Positions 25,755 to 33,978 of a stretch of 64,000 nucleotides of DNA are shown here, in pieces. Every line of letters begins with the position of its first letter. The first letter of the stretch is position 1. Below the pieces are notes generated by a model. That model was not told where the DNA came from. It did no database searches and saw only the letters and a program-made list of their open reading frames with translations. A program made the position numbers and the translations under genes. The stretch spans positions 1-64,000 of the forward strand of contig JAIBAM010000004.1 in assembly GCA_019695175.1 (NCBI GenBank), read 5' to 3'. This DNA comes from Bdellovibrionales bacterium (lineage in GTDB: Bacteria > Bdellovibrionota > Bdellovibrionia > Bdellovibrionales > UBA1609).

Positions 25755-27407
25755 ATGGCTCATAAAATAATTAAATCGCCTGTGGGGACTTCTTTGGTTT
25801 GTAAGGGCTGGTTGCAGGAAGCGGCTTATCGTATGATTCAAAATAATTTGGACCCCTCTGTTGCAGAAGATCCAGACAATTTAATTGTCTATGGAGGTCG
25901 AGGGAAAGCCGCTCGAAATTGGCAGTGCTTTGAACAAATTTTATTTACTTTACGTCATCTCAATAATGACGAAACGCTTTTGATTCAGTCAGGTAAACCG
26001 GTGGGAATCGTAAAAACTCATGTCGATGCACCACGAGTTTTAATTGCCAACTCCAATTTGGTGGGTCGTTGGGCTAATTGGGAAACTTTTGATCTTTTGG
26101 AAAAACAAGGTTTGATGATGTATGGCCAAATGACTGCAGGGTCATGGATTTACATTGGGACGCAGGGGATTATTCAGGGAACGTATGAAACGTTTATGGA
26201 AGCCAGTCGACAACATTTTTCTGGTAATCTTACCGGAAGAGTGATTTTGACGGCAGGCTTAGGGGGTATGGGTGGAGCCCAACCTCTGGCTGGAGTTTTT
26301 GCTGGGGCCGTGGTGTTGGTGGTGGAAGTGGATTCCGAAAGGATCCAGCGCCGTCTTGAGACACGCTATGTGGATGAAGTCGCCCCCAATCTGCAAGAAG
26401 CTTTAGCTCGAGTCTCCAATTACCAGAAAAATGGGGTGGCTAAGTCTATTGCTTTACAGGGGAACATGGCCGAGGTGATCCATGAGTTAAATAAAATGAA
26501 TTTTGTACCTGACTTATTAACAGATCAGACTTCCGCACATGACCCCCTCAATGGATATGTTCCCGAGGGTTTTAATGTGAAGGAAGCTCTTTTGTTGCGA
26601 CAACAAAATCCTCAGGAGTATTTAAAAAAATCAAAAGCTTCCATCGCGAAACATGTTCAAGGGATGCTGGCCTTGCAAAAGAAAGGGTCTATTACCTTTG
26701 ATTACGGTAATAACATCCGCAGTGTGGCGTTAGCGGAGGGGGTGGCTGAGGCCTTTAAAATTCCGGGTTTTGTTCCGGAGTACATCCGTCCTCTCTTTTG
26801 TCGGGGGAGTGGGCCTTTTCGTTGGGTGGCTCTTTCAGGAGATCCCAAAGACATTCATGTAACTGATCAGGCTTTGCGTCAGCTATTCCCACACAAAAAT
26901 AATTTACAGAAATGGCTTACGATGGCTCAAGAACGAATTGCTTTCCAGGGACTTCCCGCGCGAATCTGCTGGCTTGAGTATGGGGAACGGGCCCAGGCCG
27001 GTTTGTTGTTTAATGAACTCGTGGCTTCGGGGAAGGTTCGTGCGCCCCTTGTGATTGGCAGAGATCATTTAGATTGTGGCTCAGTAGCTTCACCTTTTCG
27101 TGAAACGGAGGCGATGAAGGACGGATCCGATATGGTGGCAGATTGGCCCATACTCAATGCTTTAGTAAATACGGCTTGTGGAGCTACCTGGGTGAGCTTT
27201 CATCATGGGGGTGGTGTCGGTATGGGTTATAGTCTTCACGCTGGGCAAGTGATCGTGGCAGATGGCACGACCGCTGCAGCTGCTCGACTAAAAAAAGTTC
27301 TTACGGCAGATCCGGCGATGGGGATTTTTCGACATGTGGATGCAGGCTATGAGGAAGCCAAAAAAGTGGCCCAAGAACGGCAAGTGAGTCTGGTACCGAA
27401 CATATGA
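25755..27407 (+). CDS. hutU: Urocanate hydratase
   Basis: HutU adds water to urocanate using a tightly bound NAD+ to give 4-imidazolone-5-propionate, the second step of histidine breakdown. The 550 residues match the family length. The NAD-binding segment [18 protein letters not shown] is followed by an acidic strand end, VVEVDSERI. The active-site cysteine lies in [15 protein letters not shown], and [12 protein letters not shown] is near the C-terminus. AAAAGGGAGTGGAGT precedes the ATG. Imidazolonepropionase and the remaining hut genes must be elsewhere or missing. Confidence 0.96.
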   Translation: MAHKIIKSPVGTSLVCKGWLQEAAYRMIQNNLDPSVAEDPDNLIVYGGRGKAARNWQCFEQILFTLRHLNNDETLLIQSGKPVGIVKTHVDAPRVLIANSNLVGRWANWETFDLLEKQGLMMYGQMTAGSWIYIGTQGIIQGTYETFMEASRQHFSGNLTGRVILTAGLGGMGGAQPLAGVFAGAVVLVVEVDSERIQRRLETRYVDEVAPNLQEALARVSNYQKNGVAKSIALQGNMAEVIHELNKMNFVPDLLTDQTSAHDPLNGYVPEGFNVKEALLLRQQNPQEYLKKSKASIAKHVQGMLALQKKGSITFDYGNNIRSVALAEGVAEAFKIPGFVPEYIRPLFCRGSGPFRWVALSGDPKDIHVTDQALRQLFPHKNNLQKWLTMAQERIAFQGLPARICWLEYGERAQAGLLFNELVASGKVRAPLVIGRDHLDCGSVASPFRETEAMKDGSDMVADWPILNALVNTACGATWVSFHHGGGVGMGYSLHAGQVIVADGTTAAAARLKKVLTADPAMGIFRHVDAGYEEAKKVAQERQVSLVPNI

Positions 27408-27463
27408 AGAAAGATCATCTCTTTTTGAAGATGAAAGCCGGACTAAAAATAAACTTAATTTAT

Positions 27464-28033
27464 TTATTTTTGTTTTAGTAGATTTAAGATCACGTTGCAG
27501 GAATCCAAAATTAAATTTGGATTTTTTTTAAGACGAGATTGGATTTGCGCTCCCATGGCTTGACTGTAAATTAAAAAAGCCCACTGGCTTGAAGAAAACT
27601 TTGGGGCAATGAGGGCTTGTTTTTGACCTTCCAGAACTCTTGTTTCCAGCCAAAAAATCCATTTATCAATAAACCTCGTCATTTGTTTTTGAATCTTTTG
27701 GGGGAGTGAAGAAAAGTCTGTGGTAAGAGTTAAGATCGGACAAAGTTGACCTTGGTTGAGGCTCAAACCGTGGAAAATTTCAAAAAATGATTCGATTTGG
27801 TCTAGGGGAGATCTGGTATGGATTTCTGCTGCCCATTGTTCAAATTGAGTTTCGTACTCTACCAGGATGGCAATCACTAAATCTGATTTTGAAGCGTAGT
27901 GATCATAAAGACTGGGTTTTTTAATTTTAATTTTGTCTGCAATATTTTGAAAACTAAAACCATGATAACCGTGTGATTGTAATAGGGATTTTCCCTCTTT
28001 CAAAATTCTTATTTTCGTATTCTTTTTTTTCAT
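27464..28033 (-). CDS. TetR-family regulator of the thiolase gene
   Basis: This 189-residue protein has an N-terminal helix-turn-helix (about 8-55; FSFQNIADKIKIKKPSLYDHYASKSDL is the recognition region) and a helical ligand-binding C-terminal domain. It is divergent from the thiolase gene at 28187. Two matching palindromes in the 153-base gap lie 19 and 42 bases before this gene's start and would let it control both itself and the thiolase. The ligand is unknown; an acyl-CoA would be logical for a thiolase regulator. Confidence 0.88.
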   Translation of the reverse strand: MKKKNTKIRILKEGKSLLQSHGYHGFSFQNIADKIKIKKPSLYDHYASKSDLVIAILVEYETQFEQWAAEIHTRSPLDQIESFFEIFHGLSLNQGQLCPILTLTTDFSSLPQKIQKQMTRFIDKWIFWLETRVLEGQKQALIAPKFSSSQWAFLIYSQAMGAQIQSRLKKNPNLILDSCNVILNLLKQK

Positions 28034-28051
28034 AAATTAAAATAAATCTTT

Positions 28052-28090
28052 CCTATCATTAGGTAGGATGTTATCCTATCTTTAGGTAGG
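28052..28090. promoter_or_regulatory. Paired TetR operators (CCTATC-NTTA-GGTAGG)
   Basis: Two copies differ in a single base: CCTATCATTAGGTAGG (28052-28067) and CCTATCTTTAGGTAGG (28075-28090). They are 23 bases apart, so both face the same side of the helix. Each is a near-palindrome with CCTA/TAGG ends. They lie between the TetR gene and the thiolase gene, 97 bases before the thiolase ATG. Confidence 0.8.
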
Positions 28091-28186
28091 AAGTCAATGA
28101 AGGACTAGTTGGGAACCACAATTCTGCAAATATTCAAAAGGAACTATTTTGCGGGTCCAGTCTAGATAAAAATAGTGAGGTGTTAG

Positions 28187-29455
28187 ATGAAGGGCAAAGA
28201 AGTCTATGTTGTTGGGGGGGTCAGAACTCCCTTTGTAAAAAGTTTTACTAAATATTCGAAAATTTCAACTCAAAAACTGATGGAAGCTTCATTAAATGAG
28301 TTGGTGAGTCGGTTTAAATTGAACGGGAAAACAATAGGTGATGTGGCATTAGGTGCGGTGATTTCCAGCTCAAAAAATTGGAATTTGGCTCGAGAGTGTG
28401 TGTTGTCTTCCAATCTTTCCAAGAATACTCCGGCCTATAATGTGCAGCGGGCGTGTGGAACGAGTTTTGAGGCGGTTTACCAAATATTTGCTAAAATGAC
28501 TTTAGGACACATGGATACGGGTATTGCGGGAGGAGTCGATACCAATTCTGATGCGCCTATCGAAGTGAATAAAATATTAAGAAATTTAATTTTTAATCTT
28601 AAGAACTCTAAAACGCTACCAGATAAATTGAAAACCCTCTTGGGTGTTAACTATTTTGGTTTAGGTGTAACGGCCCCAACAGTTGTGGAACCAAGGACAG
28701 GTTTGTCTATGGGCCAGCATTGTGAGTTGATGGTAAAAGAATGGGAGATCACGCAAAAAGAACAGGATGAGGTAGCCCTTTTGAGCCATCAAAAGGCCAG
28801 CAAGGCCTATAACGATGGGTTTTATCAGGACCTTTTGGTCTCCATTGAAAATGTTCATCGTGATGGTTTTGTACGTGAAGATACAACGCTTGAAAAGTTG
28901 CAAAATCTAAAACCTGTTTTTGATAAAGAACATGGGACTTTAACTGCGGGAAATTCAAGTCCCTTAAGTGATGGGTCTAGTGTGGTTTTGTTGGCGACTC
29001 GAGAAGGGGCTCAGGAATTAGGTCTCACTCCTCAAGCCAGATGGGTCGATTTTCAAAGTTCTGCGGTGGATTTCGTGGGGGGTGAGGGTCTTTTGATGGC
29101 ACCAACTTTGGCTGTGGCTAAAATTCTTTCTCGGAATCATTTAAAGCTCCAAGATTTTGATTACTATGAAATTCATGAGGCTTTTGCGGGGCAAGTGCTT
29201 TGCACACTAAGGGCTTGGGAAAATGCTGAATATTGTAAAAACAAACTTCATTTAAATCAGGTTTTGGGAAGTATTGATACCAACAAAATGAATGTCGTAG
29301 GGGGAAGCGTGGCCCTAGGACATCCTTTCGCCGCCACGGGTGGCCGGATAGTAGGGAGTTTGAGCAAACTTCTAGCTGGAACTCGAAAAAAAGCCCTGAT
29401 CTCTATCTGTACTGCCGGTGGGATGGGTATGGCTGGAATAATTGAAGGAGTTTAA
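28187..29455 (+). CDS. Acetyl-CoA acyltransferase (thiolase, FadI-like)
   Basis: This 422-residue thiolase has all catalytic residues: nucleophile Cys90 in RACGTS, His330 in EIHEAF, His379 in GGSVALGHP and Cys408 in ICTAGGMG. It could run fatty-acid beta-oxidation (FadI/FadA type) or acetoacetyl-CoA chemistry; length and the long insertion around residues 125-175 favour the FadI type. No hydratase/dehydrogenase partner (FadJ) is adjacent. The divergent TetR regulator with two operators suggests control by an acyl-CoA or related ligand. Confidence 0.9.
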   Translation: MKGKEVYVVGGVRTPFVKSFTKYSKISTQKLMEASLNELVSRFKLNGKTIGDVALGAVISSSKNWNLARECVLSSNLSKNTPAYNVQRACGTSFEAVYQIFAKMTLGHMDTGIAGGVDTNSDAPIEVNKILRNLIFNLKNSKTLPDKLKTLLGVNYFGLGVTAPTVVEPRTGLSMGQHCELMVKEWEITQKEQDEVALLSHQKASKAYNDGFYQDLLVSIENVHRDGFVREDTTLEKLQNLKPVFDKEHGTLTAGNSSPLSDGSSVVLLATREGAQELGLTPQARWVDFQSSAVDFVGGEGLLMAPTLAVAKILSRNHLKLQDFDYYEIHEAFAGQVLCTLRAWENAEYCKNKLHLNQVLGSIDTNKMNVVGGSVALGHPFAATGGRIVGSLSKLLAGTRKKALISICTAGGMGMAGIIEGV

Positions 29456-30035
29456 AAAATTTGAGAAGCGTTGGAATAGATTTGGTTTCAAATTATGACT
29501 AGAGCAATTATGGATCTACTTCCGTAAATCTTATATGGTTTTATAATGGAACTGAGAAATCATTTTTTTAGGAAAACATCTCTGAAAACATATAAATTAT
29601 TTATATTTTAAAAGGCTCAATCTTATGTGAGTTTTTGAGTTAATTAAAATTATTTGTTTTTTTACTTAAAAATCTTGCGATTCTTCATTGAGGAGTGTTA
29701 AAAGCTCGTCCCTCAACGTGTAAAAATAGAATTTAAAAAACACCACAATCTTTCTGGAGCATGGTGAATCCAAATTCAAACCCTGCTGGCAAACCCTGCT
29801 GGGTGCAAAGTTTTTATGGCGTCGTTGTCAGTCAGAACAGATACTGCTTGGTCAACAGTTTCTCTTCTTTTACGGTCTCGACTTTTAAGAATGTTTGCAA
29901 AGTCTCGTTGAGACGTTGATATAAAGTCTTTCTGACGAGAGCCTAAGGGGCGTAGTTTTCGTCCACTCTTGAGGTAAGAAAGGTTTAATGAATTGGCTTT
30001 GATTTTTTTAAACTTCGTTTTTAAGTGAAGGATGT
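29456..30035. other. Intergenic region of 580 bases without a firm gene
   Basis: AT-rich on the left. A 97-residue minus-strand open frame (29776-30069) has moderately natural composition, rich in Lys, Arg and Ser. It lacks a ribosome site and overlaps the start of the gene at 30036, so I do not call it. A perfect 13-bp tandem duplication (CAAACCCTGCTGG, 29777-29802) sits at its 3' end. A loose inverted repeat, TTGAGG...CCTCAA, lies at about 29690-29717. Confidence 0.4.
29777..29802. repeat. Perfect 13-bp tandem duplication
   Basis: CAAACCCTGCTGG occurs twice in direct succession. It lies in the non-coding region before the secreted protein at 30036. Confidence 0.85.
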
Positions 30036-31595
30036 ATGTTTCAGATTTTAAAACAAAATTTTTTATCATCTAAAATTATTTATATTTCATTAATAGGCTT
30101 ATTAAAGAGTGGAGTCCTTTGTTTTCTGCTAAATTATTCCACCAGATGCTATGGATCTGTCGACGGGAAGGGAGGTGGGAATAGAAAAAATTGTTTAGCT
30201 GTCTTGGGTGGTTCTGATAGCACTCGTGTTGGTGAAATAGAAAGGGTGCAAAAACTGCGCTTAGGGGACTTGAGAATAGATCTAAGGCAACTTGAGAATG
30301 TGGTAACTCTGGTGACTCATAATAGGGGACCGTTTGCAGTTGCTGTTAAAGTGACTCGAGATCTTCTAAACGATCCTGATAAACAAAAAATGATTGAGGA
30401 TCTCGTTGCGAAAATGATTGGTTTGATGGATCAACTCCATGAAGGGAAGACTGAAGGTGAAGCTAGGAATTACCAAGTTTGGAAAAGTTCAGAGGCTTTC
30501 CAAGCTTGGCGGCAAAAAATAAAAAATTATTTAAGTCATTTTTTAACTAACGATCAACCTGAGGTTTTTTTTAATAAAGAAACAGTCCAAAAGAGTATTT
30601 TAGTTAATGTCCCATCCATTTCTATGTCTCGCTATGAGTGGAGCAAAGTTCTGTTCTTACCAACTAAGTTGGTTCTACCTGATTTGACCAAGTTCCAACC
30701 AGTTGAACCTAATCCAAACATGTCAGCTGGTGGTGGAGAAGGGGATCGATCCCCTCCTGCTGTAGCGCCTAGATTCGTAAGAGGAGCAGATCAATCAGGA
30801 GGTCAAGGTACCCCATTGGTAGTTCAAGATGGGCCACAGGGACCCGGTCCAGTTGGGCATACTGTGGTTTTTACAGAAAAAATGAATGGGATTAAAGTTT
30901 CAATCCTTTTGAATGCAGATTTATTATGGTCTCTAATTCGTGAAAATGATTTTCAAGAAAAATTTTCAATGCAACGAACATCGCCAATTAAATTTAACCA
31001 GGTTCTAAATAAATTTATTAGAGAATCAATTTTGAATGATCACTTTCCGATATGGCGATGGTTACAAAATTCATCAAAAGATTCTATGTTTTCTTTCATT
31101 GTTTCAACCCCTGCATTCTTAAGAAGCTTTGGTTTATATATGAGATTAAATTTTGAAATCATAAACCAGAGCAGCCAAGGTATAATGGTAAATTTAGAAA
31201 TTTCGGATTTTATGAGTGATCTACTCATGTTACCTGAAATTTTAGCTGAAGTTCAAAACACTCTTGGATTAGAGTTAACAGTGGTGGGTCAGTCCCTCAT
31301 TCACTCTAAGAACAAAATCATTCGTTTATTTGCACCCACATTTTTTATTGGAGTTTCAGGCTTACTACCAGTTCATTCGAAAATAAGTACTGCACTATTA
31401 GCGTTAATAAATCAACGGCCTCAAATTTTAGAACAATTGCTAAATCTGAACGAAGGCGAGCTTTTGGAAATCAATGCTGCGGCAATAAATGAAGGAACTT
31501 CTGTCCGAAGTAATGCGGCAAACCAGTTTGTTTTTTTAAAAATGAATGGAAAAGTAATTTTGATTGGACTTCATCCTGTTCTTCCTAAACTCTAA
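30036..31595 (+). CDS. Secreted protein of unknown function
   Basis: The 519 residues begin with a membrane or signal segment (about 13-40) followed by SVDGKGGGNRKN, a glycine-rich mature start that recalls other Bdellovibrio secreted proteins. A helical region (about 55-220) leads to a Pro/Gly/Gln-rich linker (about 225-290), then a second folded region (about 295-519) with hydrophobic helices but no recognised motif. The true start could be an internal codon nearer the hydrophobic stretch. It converges on the deacetylase gene. No neighbour explains it. Confidence 0.6.
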   Translation: MFQILKQNFLSSKIIYISLIGLLKSGVLCFLLNYSTRCYGSVDGKGGGNRKNCLAVLGGSDSTRVGEIERVQKLRLGDLRIDLRQLENVVTLVTHNRGPFAVAVKVTRDLLNDPDKQKMIEDLVAKMIGLMDQLHEGKTEGEARNYQVWKSSEAFQAWRQKIKNYLSHFLTNDQPEVFFNKETVQKSILVNVPSISMSRYEWSKVLFLPTKLVLPDLTKFQPVEPNPNMSAGGGEGDRSPPAVAPRFVRGADQSGGQGTPLVVQDGPQGPGPVGHTVVFTEKMNGIKVSILLNADLLWSLIRENDFQEKFSMQRTSPIKFNQVLNKFIRESILNDHFPIWRWLQNSSKDSMFSFIVSTPAFLRSFGLYMRLNFEIINQSSQGIMVNLEISDFMSDLLMLPEILAEVQNTLGLELTVVGQSLIHSKNKIIRLFAPTFFIGVSGLLPVHSKISTALLALINQRPQILEQLLNLNEGELLEINAAAINEGTSVRSNAANQFVFLKMNGKVILIGLHPVLPKL

Positions 31596-31613
31596 ACTCT
31601 TTTTTCAGAGTTT
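31594..31613. terminator. Inverted repeat between convergent genes
   Basis: AAACTCT-TTTTTC-AGAGTTT overlaps the stop of the secreted-protein gene and lies 6 bases before the stop of the opposing gene. A second small hairpin, CCGC-TTTA-GCGG, follows at about 31614. No T-run follows on the plus strand; termination is tentative. Confidence 0.35.
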
Positions 31614-31618
31614 CCGCT

Positions 31619-32833
31619 TTAGCGGCCATGTTTTCTAAAAAAGCGTTGGCGATACCAGGGAGATGTTTTTTTCCAAAGGGCAAAAAATCCATCTTCAGGA
31701 AAAATATTGACGCGAAATAATGAGTGCCTATCATCAGCAAAATGAAAACCCCCTTCATCTGTGTTCACGGCAAATTCATAGCTTTGAGCTGCTAGAGTAG
31801 AAGCTTCCGTTGGACGGTCTCCATAGGGAAATGCAAAACAATTTATACTTACATTAAGTTCTTTTTCTAAATCTTTTTTAGATTGCTCTAGCTGATGGAG
31901 GATAGATTCTTTATTGAGTAAGCCTAAGTGTTTATGATCTAAACCGTGGGAAGCAATTTCAATTAGGGAATGGGAGGAAATTTTTTTTCTTTCAGCGGCA
32001 TTTAAGAGTGGACTAGGTGTCTCGTGGGGATCATTTTGTAAATCCCATTGATTGTTAGCGATCTTTTGGTCCGCCAATAAAAAGAGAGTGGCTTGAAATC
32101 CAAATTGTTCTAATAAGGGTAAGGCGTTGGTCAAAGTGTCCTGATATCCATCATCAAAAGTAATCAGGATAGGTTTTTTGGGTAATTCTTTGTAAGATTT
32201 TTCTAAAAACCAGGCTTGCTTCAACTGTGAAAAATTTGTGCTTTTAAATCCAAGAAGACGAAGTCCTTTCAATTGCCAATGGAATTTACTTTTTTCAACA
32301 AAGATACGATGACGGGAGTTGAGCTTCTTTTCAGGAATTTTATGGTACATCAGAATAGGAATACCCTTGGGGAAAGCTCTTTTACACAACGCCGCCCGGT
32401 AGGTCTCCAAAATAGACTGATTAATTTTTATACCATCGTACTCTTTTTTTATAATGGAAATGATTTCAGGACTCACATGATAATCAGAACAAATGAATCT
32501 TTGAAATTGTTCTCTAATTTTGTCTAAATTCAAATTTTCTGGGTTTTTTAATCGGCCGATATCCCCAAAATTGGAACACAAGTTTTGTTCAATGTTTTCC
32601 AACTCCACCAGACCAGGAGCTGAGTGCTCACCCATGGCAAAGACAGGAGCTTGCATGAGTAAGGCCTCTAAGGCCACTCTCCCAGCGCCCAGTATAAGTC
32701 CTCCAGAGTGGATGACTTCATTTAAGAATCCTTGGTGTCTTTGGATAAAAACTTGTCCACGATTTTGGTACGGAGTTATTTTTTTTAAAAAATCCTCACC
32801 AAATTTTTCTGGAATTGCACAAACAATTTTCAA
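31619..32833 (-). CDS. Downstream fragment: GT C-terminal part plus NodB polysaccharide deacetylase
   Basis: The first 150 residues are the end of a GT-B glycosyltransferase (GAGRVALEALLMQAPVFA is a donor-site-like segment). From about residue 155 a polysaccharide deacetylase domain is complete: ILMYHKIP, metal aspartates in LITFDDGYQDT, HGLDHKHL for the metal histidines, and FAFPYGDRP. Catalytic residues are all intact, so this half could still work if translated. The start shown is a TTG without a good ribosome site, consistent with a truncated reading frame rather than a true gene start. Confidence 0.7.
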   Translation of the reverse strand: MKIVCAIPEKFGEDFLKKITPYQNRGQVFIQRHQGFLNEVIHSGGLILGAGRVALEALLMQAPVFAMGEHSAPGLVELENIEQNLCSNFGDIGRLKNPENLNLDKIREQFQRFICSDYHVSPEIISIIKKEYDGIKINQSILETYRAALCKRAFPKGIPILMYHKIPEKKLNSRHRIFVEKSKFHWQLKGLRLLGFKSTNFSQLKQAWFLEKSYKELPKKPILITFDDGYQDTLTNALPLLEQFGFQATLFLLADQKIANNQWDLQNDPHETPSPLLNAAERKKISSHSLIEIASHGLDHKHLGLLNKESILHQLEQSKKDLEKELNVSINCFAFPYGDRPTEASTLAAQSYEFAVNTDEGGFHFADDRHSLFRVNIFPEDGFFALWKKTSPWYRQRFFRKHGR

Positions 32834-32902
32834 TTTTAGCTCGGGGATTTGATCCAGTAAAGGAGCAATAACCGAATGAAATAGTTGCTTAAAATGCTCC
32901 CC

Positions 32903-32936
32903 TTTAGGACCGGTGGATCTTTAGGACCGGTGGATC
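32903..32936. repeat. Perfect 17-bp tandem duplication that breaks the glycosyltransferase gene
   Basis: TTTAGGACCGGTGGATC occurs twice in direct succession (32903-32919 and 32920-32936). Seventeen bases shift the frame, and the extra copy places TAA in frame with the downstream half. One copy gives GRSTGPKGE, the expected GT4 phosphate-binding loop. Confidence 0.95.
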
Positions 32937-32959
32937 GACCAATATAAGTGATGTGATTT

Positions 32960-33475
32960 CTAAGAGTTATTTGTCGTTTGATCTAAGTAAATAGAAGTTG
33001 CAAAGGGATTACGTAAAACCCTGAGGGAACCTGGCTGTGACTTTAATTCATGTTCAAACTGATATTGAAGGTTTTCACAAATTAAAATTTTGTATTCTCC
33101 ATAGGAATCAAAAAATCTTTTTCCAAGAGAGGAATGTTGACGACCATGAATGGTGGAAATCATGGCTACCTGCAAAGACTTTCGGGTGCTATTTGCAAGC
33201 CTTACCGCTGCTCGAGAGTGGCAGTGAATAACATCAATTTTTTTTTCAATTAAAAATTTTTTTAAATATAATTTATTTCTTTTAAAGACTTGTCGCGACT
33301 TTATGGAAACCGGTAAAGAGTGAAGTGGAATGGGTAGGGGAACATGGATTCGGTCCGAAATAATATAGGGTTCGTGGCCTTGTTCTTTTTGGAATTGAAT
33401 AAGTTGTTGAGCATAGACCTCAGCACCCGTCAGTTCCAATTGTGAAAGTAAATGAAGAACGCGAATTTTTCCCAT
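32960..33475 (-). CDS. Upstream fragment: GT4-type glycosyltransferase N-terminal domain
   Basis: This 171-residue piece starts MGKIRVLHLLSQLELTGAE, the acceptor-domain opening of GT4 enzymes, and contains IDVIHCHSRAA and STIHGRQH. It ends NPFATSIYLDQTTNNS just where the second domain should begin. It stops at a TAG created by a one-base shift. The start lies 6 bases after the dut stop, so it belongs to the pnp-M16-dut transcript. Confidence 0.75.
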   Translation of the reverse strand: MGKIRVLHLLSQLELTGAEVYAQQLIQFQKEQGHEPYIISDRIHVPLPIPLHSLPVSIKSRQVFKRNKLYLKKFLIEKKIDVIHCHSRAAVRLANSTRKSLQVAMISTIHGRQHSSLGKRFFDSYGEYKILICENLQYQFEHELKSQPGSLRVLRNPFATSIYLDQTTNNS

Positions 33476-33481
33476 AGAGTT

Positions 33482-33958
33482 TTATAGGGTAGGGTTTTTT
33501 TGTCCTGAAATTCCAGTGCTTCCAAAACCACCCCTTCCTCTGAGCGTTTCATCTAACTGAGAGACTTCAATGAAATTTGCTTGAAAAATAGGACAGAGCA
33601 CGAGTTGAGCGATGCGATCCTGATCTTTAATTTCTATGGGATTTTGTCCATAATTAATTACAATAATTTTAACTTCTCCACGGTAATCTGCATCAATAGT
33701 TCCAGGGGAATTAACTAATCCAAGACCTTCTTTAATTGCCCATCCGCTGCGAGGTCGGGCCTGCAGTTCATATCCGTGGGGCACGGCAAAGCAAAGTCCC
33801 GTTGGGATCAACGAACGGCTTCCTGGAGTTAACGTTATACTTTCTGAAATCTGGGCGCGAATATCAAAGCCACTGGCTGATTCACTTTGGTAGAGGGGTA
33901 ATTCCCCTTTGAAATGGGGAAGTTTTTTAACTTGTAGGTTCATTTTACTCGTAATCAT
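33482..33958 (-). CDS. dut: dUTP diphosphatase
   Basis: Dut hydrolyses dUTP to dUMP, keeping uracil out of DNA and feeding thymidylate synthesis. The five trimeric-dUTPase motifs are visible: GFDIRA, RPRSGWAIKEG, NSPGTIDADYRGE (catalytic aspartate), RIAQLVL and the C-terminal RGRGGFGSTG arm. Three ATG codons are close; I chose 33958 (MITSKMNLQV), with GAGG six bases upstream, giving 158 residues. It lies just after the M16 peptidase gene. Confidence 0.95.
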   Translation of the reverse strand: MITSKMNLQVKKLPHFKGELPLYQSESASGFDIRAQISESITLTPGSRSLIPTGLCFAVPHGYELQARPRSGWAIKEGLGLVNSPGTIDADYRGEVKIIVINYGQNPIEIKDQDRIAQLVLCPIFQANFIEVSQLDETLRGRGGFGSTGISGQKNPTL

Positions 33959-33978
33959 GGTTGACCTCATGTGAAATG

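Larger units (their letters stand above)
31619..33475 (-). pseudogene. Glycosyltransferase-polysaccharide deacetylase fusion gene broken by two frameshifts
   Basis: Reading 33475 to 31619, the same frame encodes a GT4 N-terminal domain (33475-32960) and, later, the GT C-terminal part plus a NodB deacetylase (32833-31619). Between them in-frame TAG and TAA stops interrupt. The middle (about 32850-32960) continues in another frame as ITLRNHITYIGRSTGPKGEHF, which contains the GT4 GRxxxxKG motif. Removing one extra T (near 32958) and one copy of the 17-bp duplication at 32903-32936 restores a single frame of about 613 residues. The intact gene would thus be a two-domain enzyme making and deacetylating a surface glycan. 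Assembly error, true decay and reversible slippage are all possible. Confidence 0.75.
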
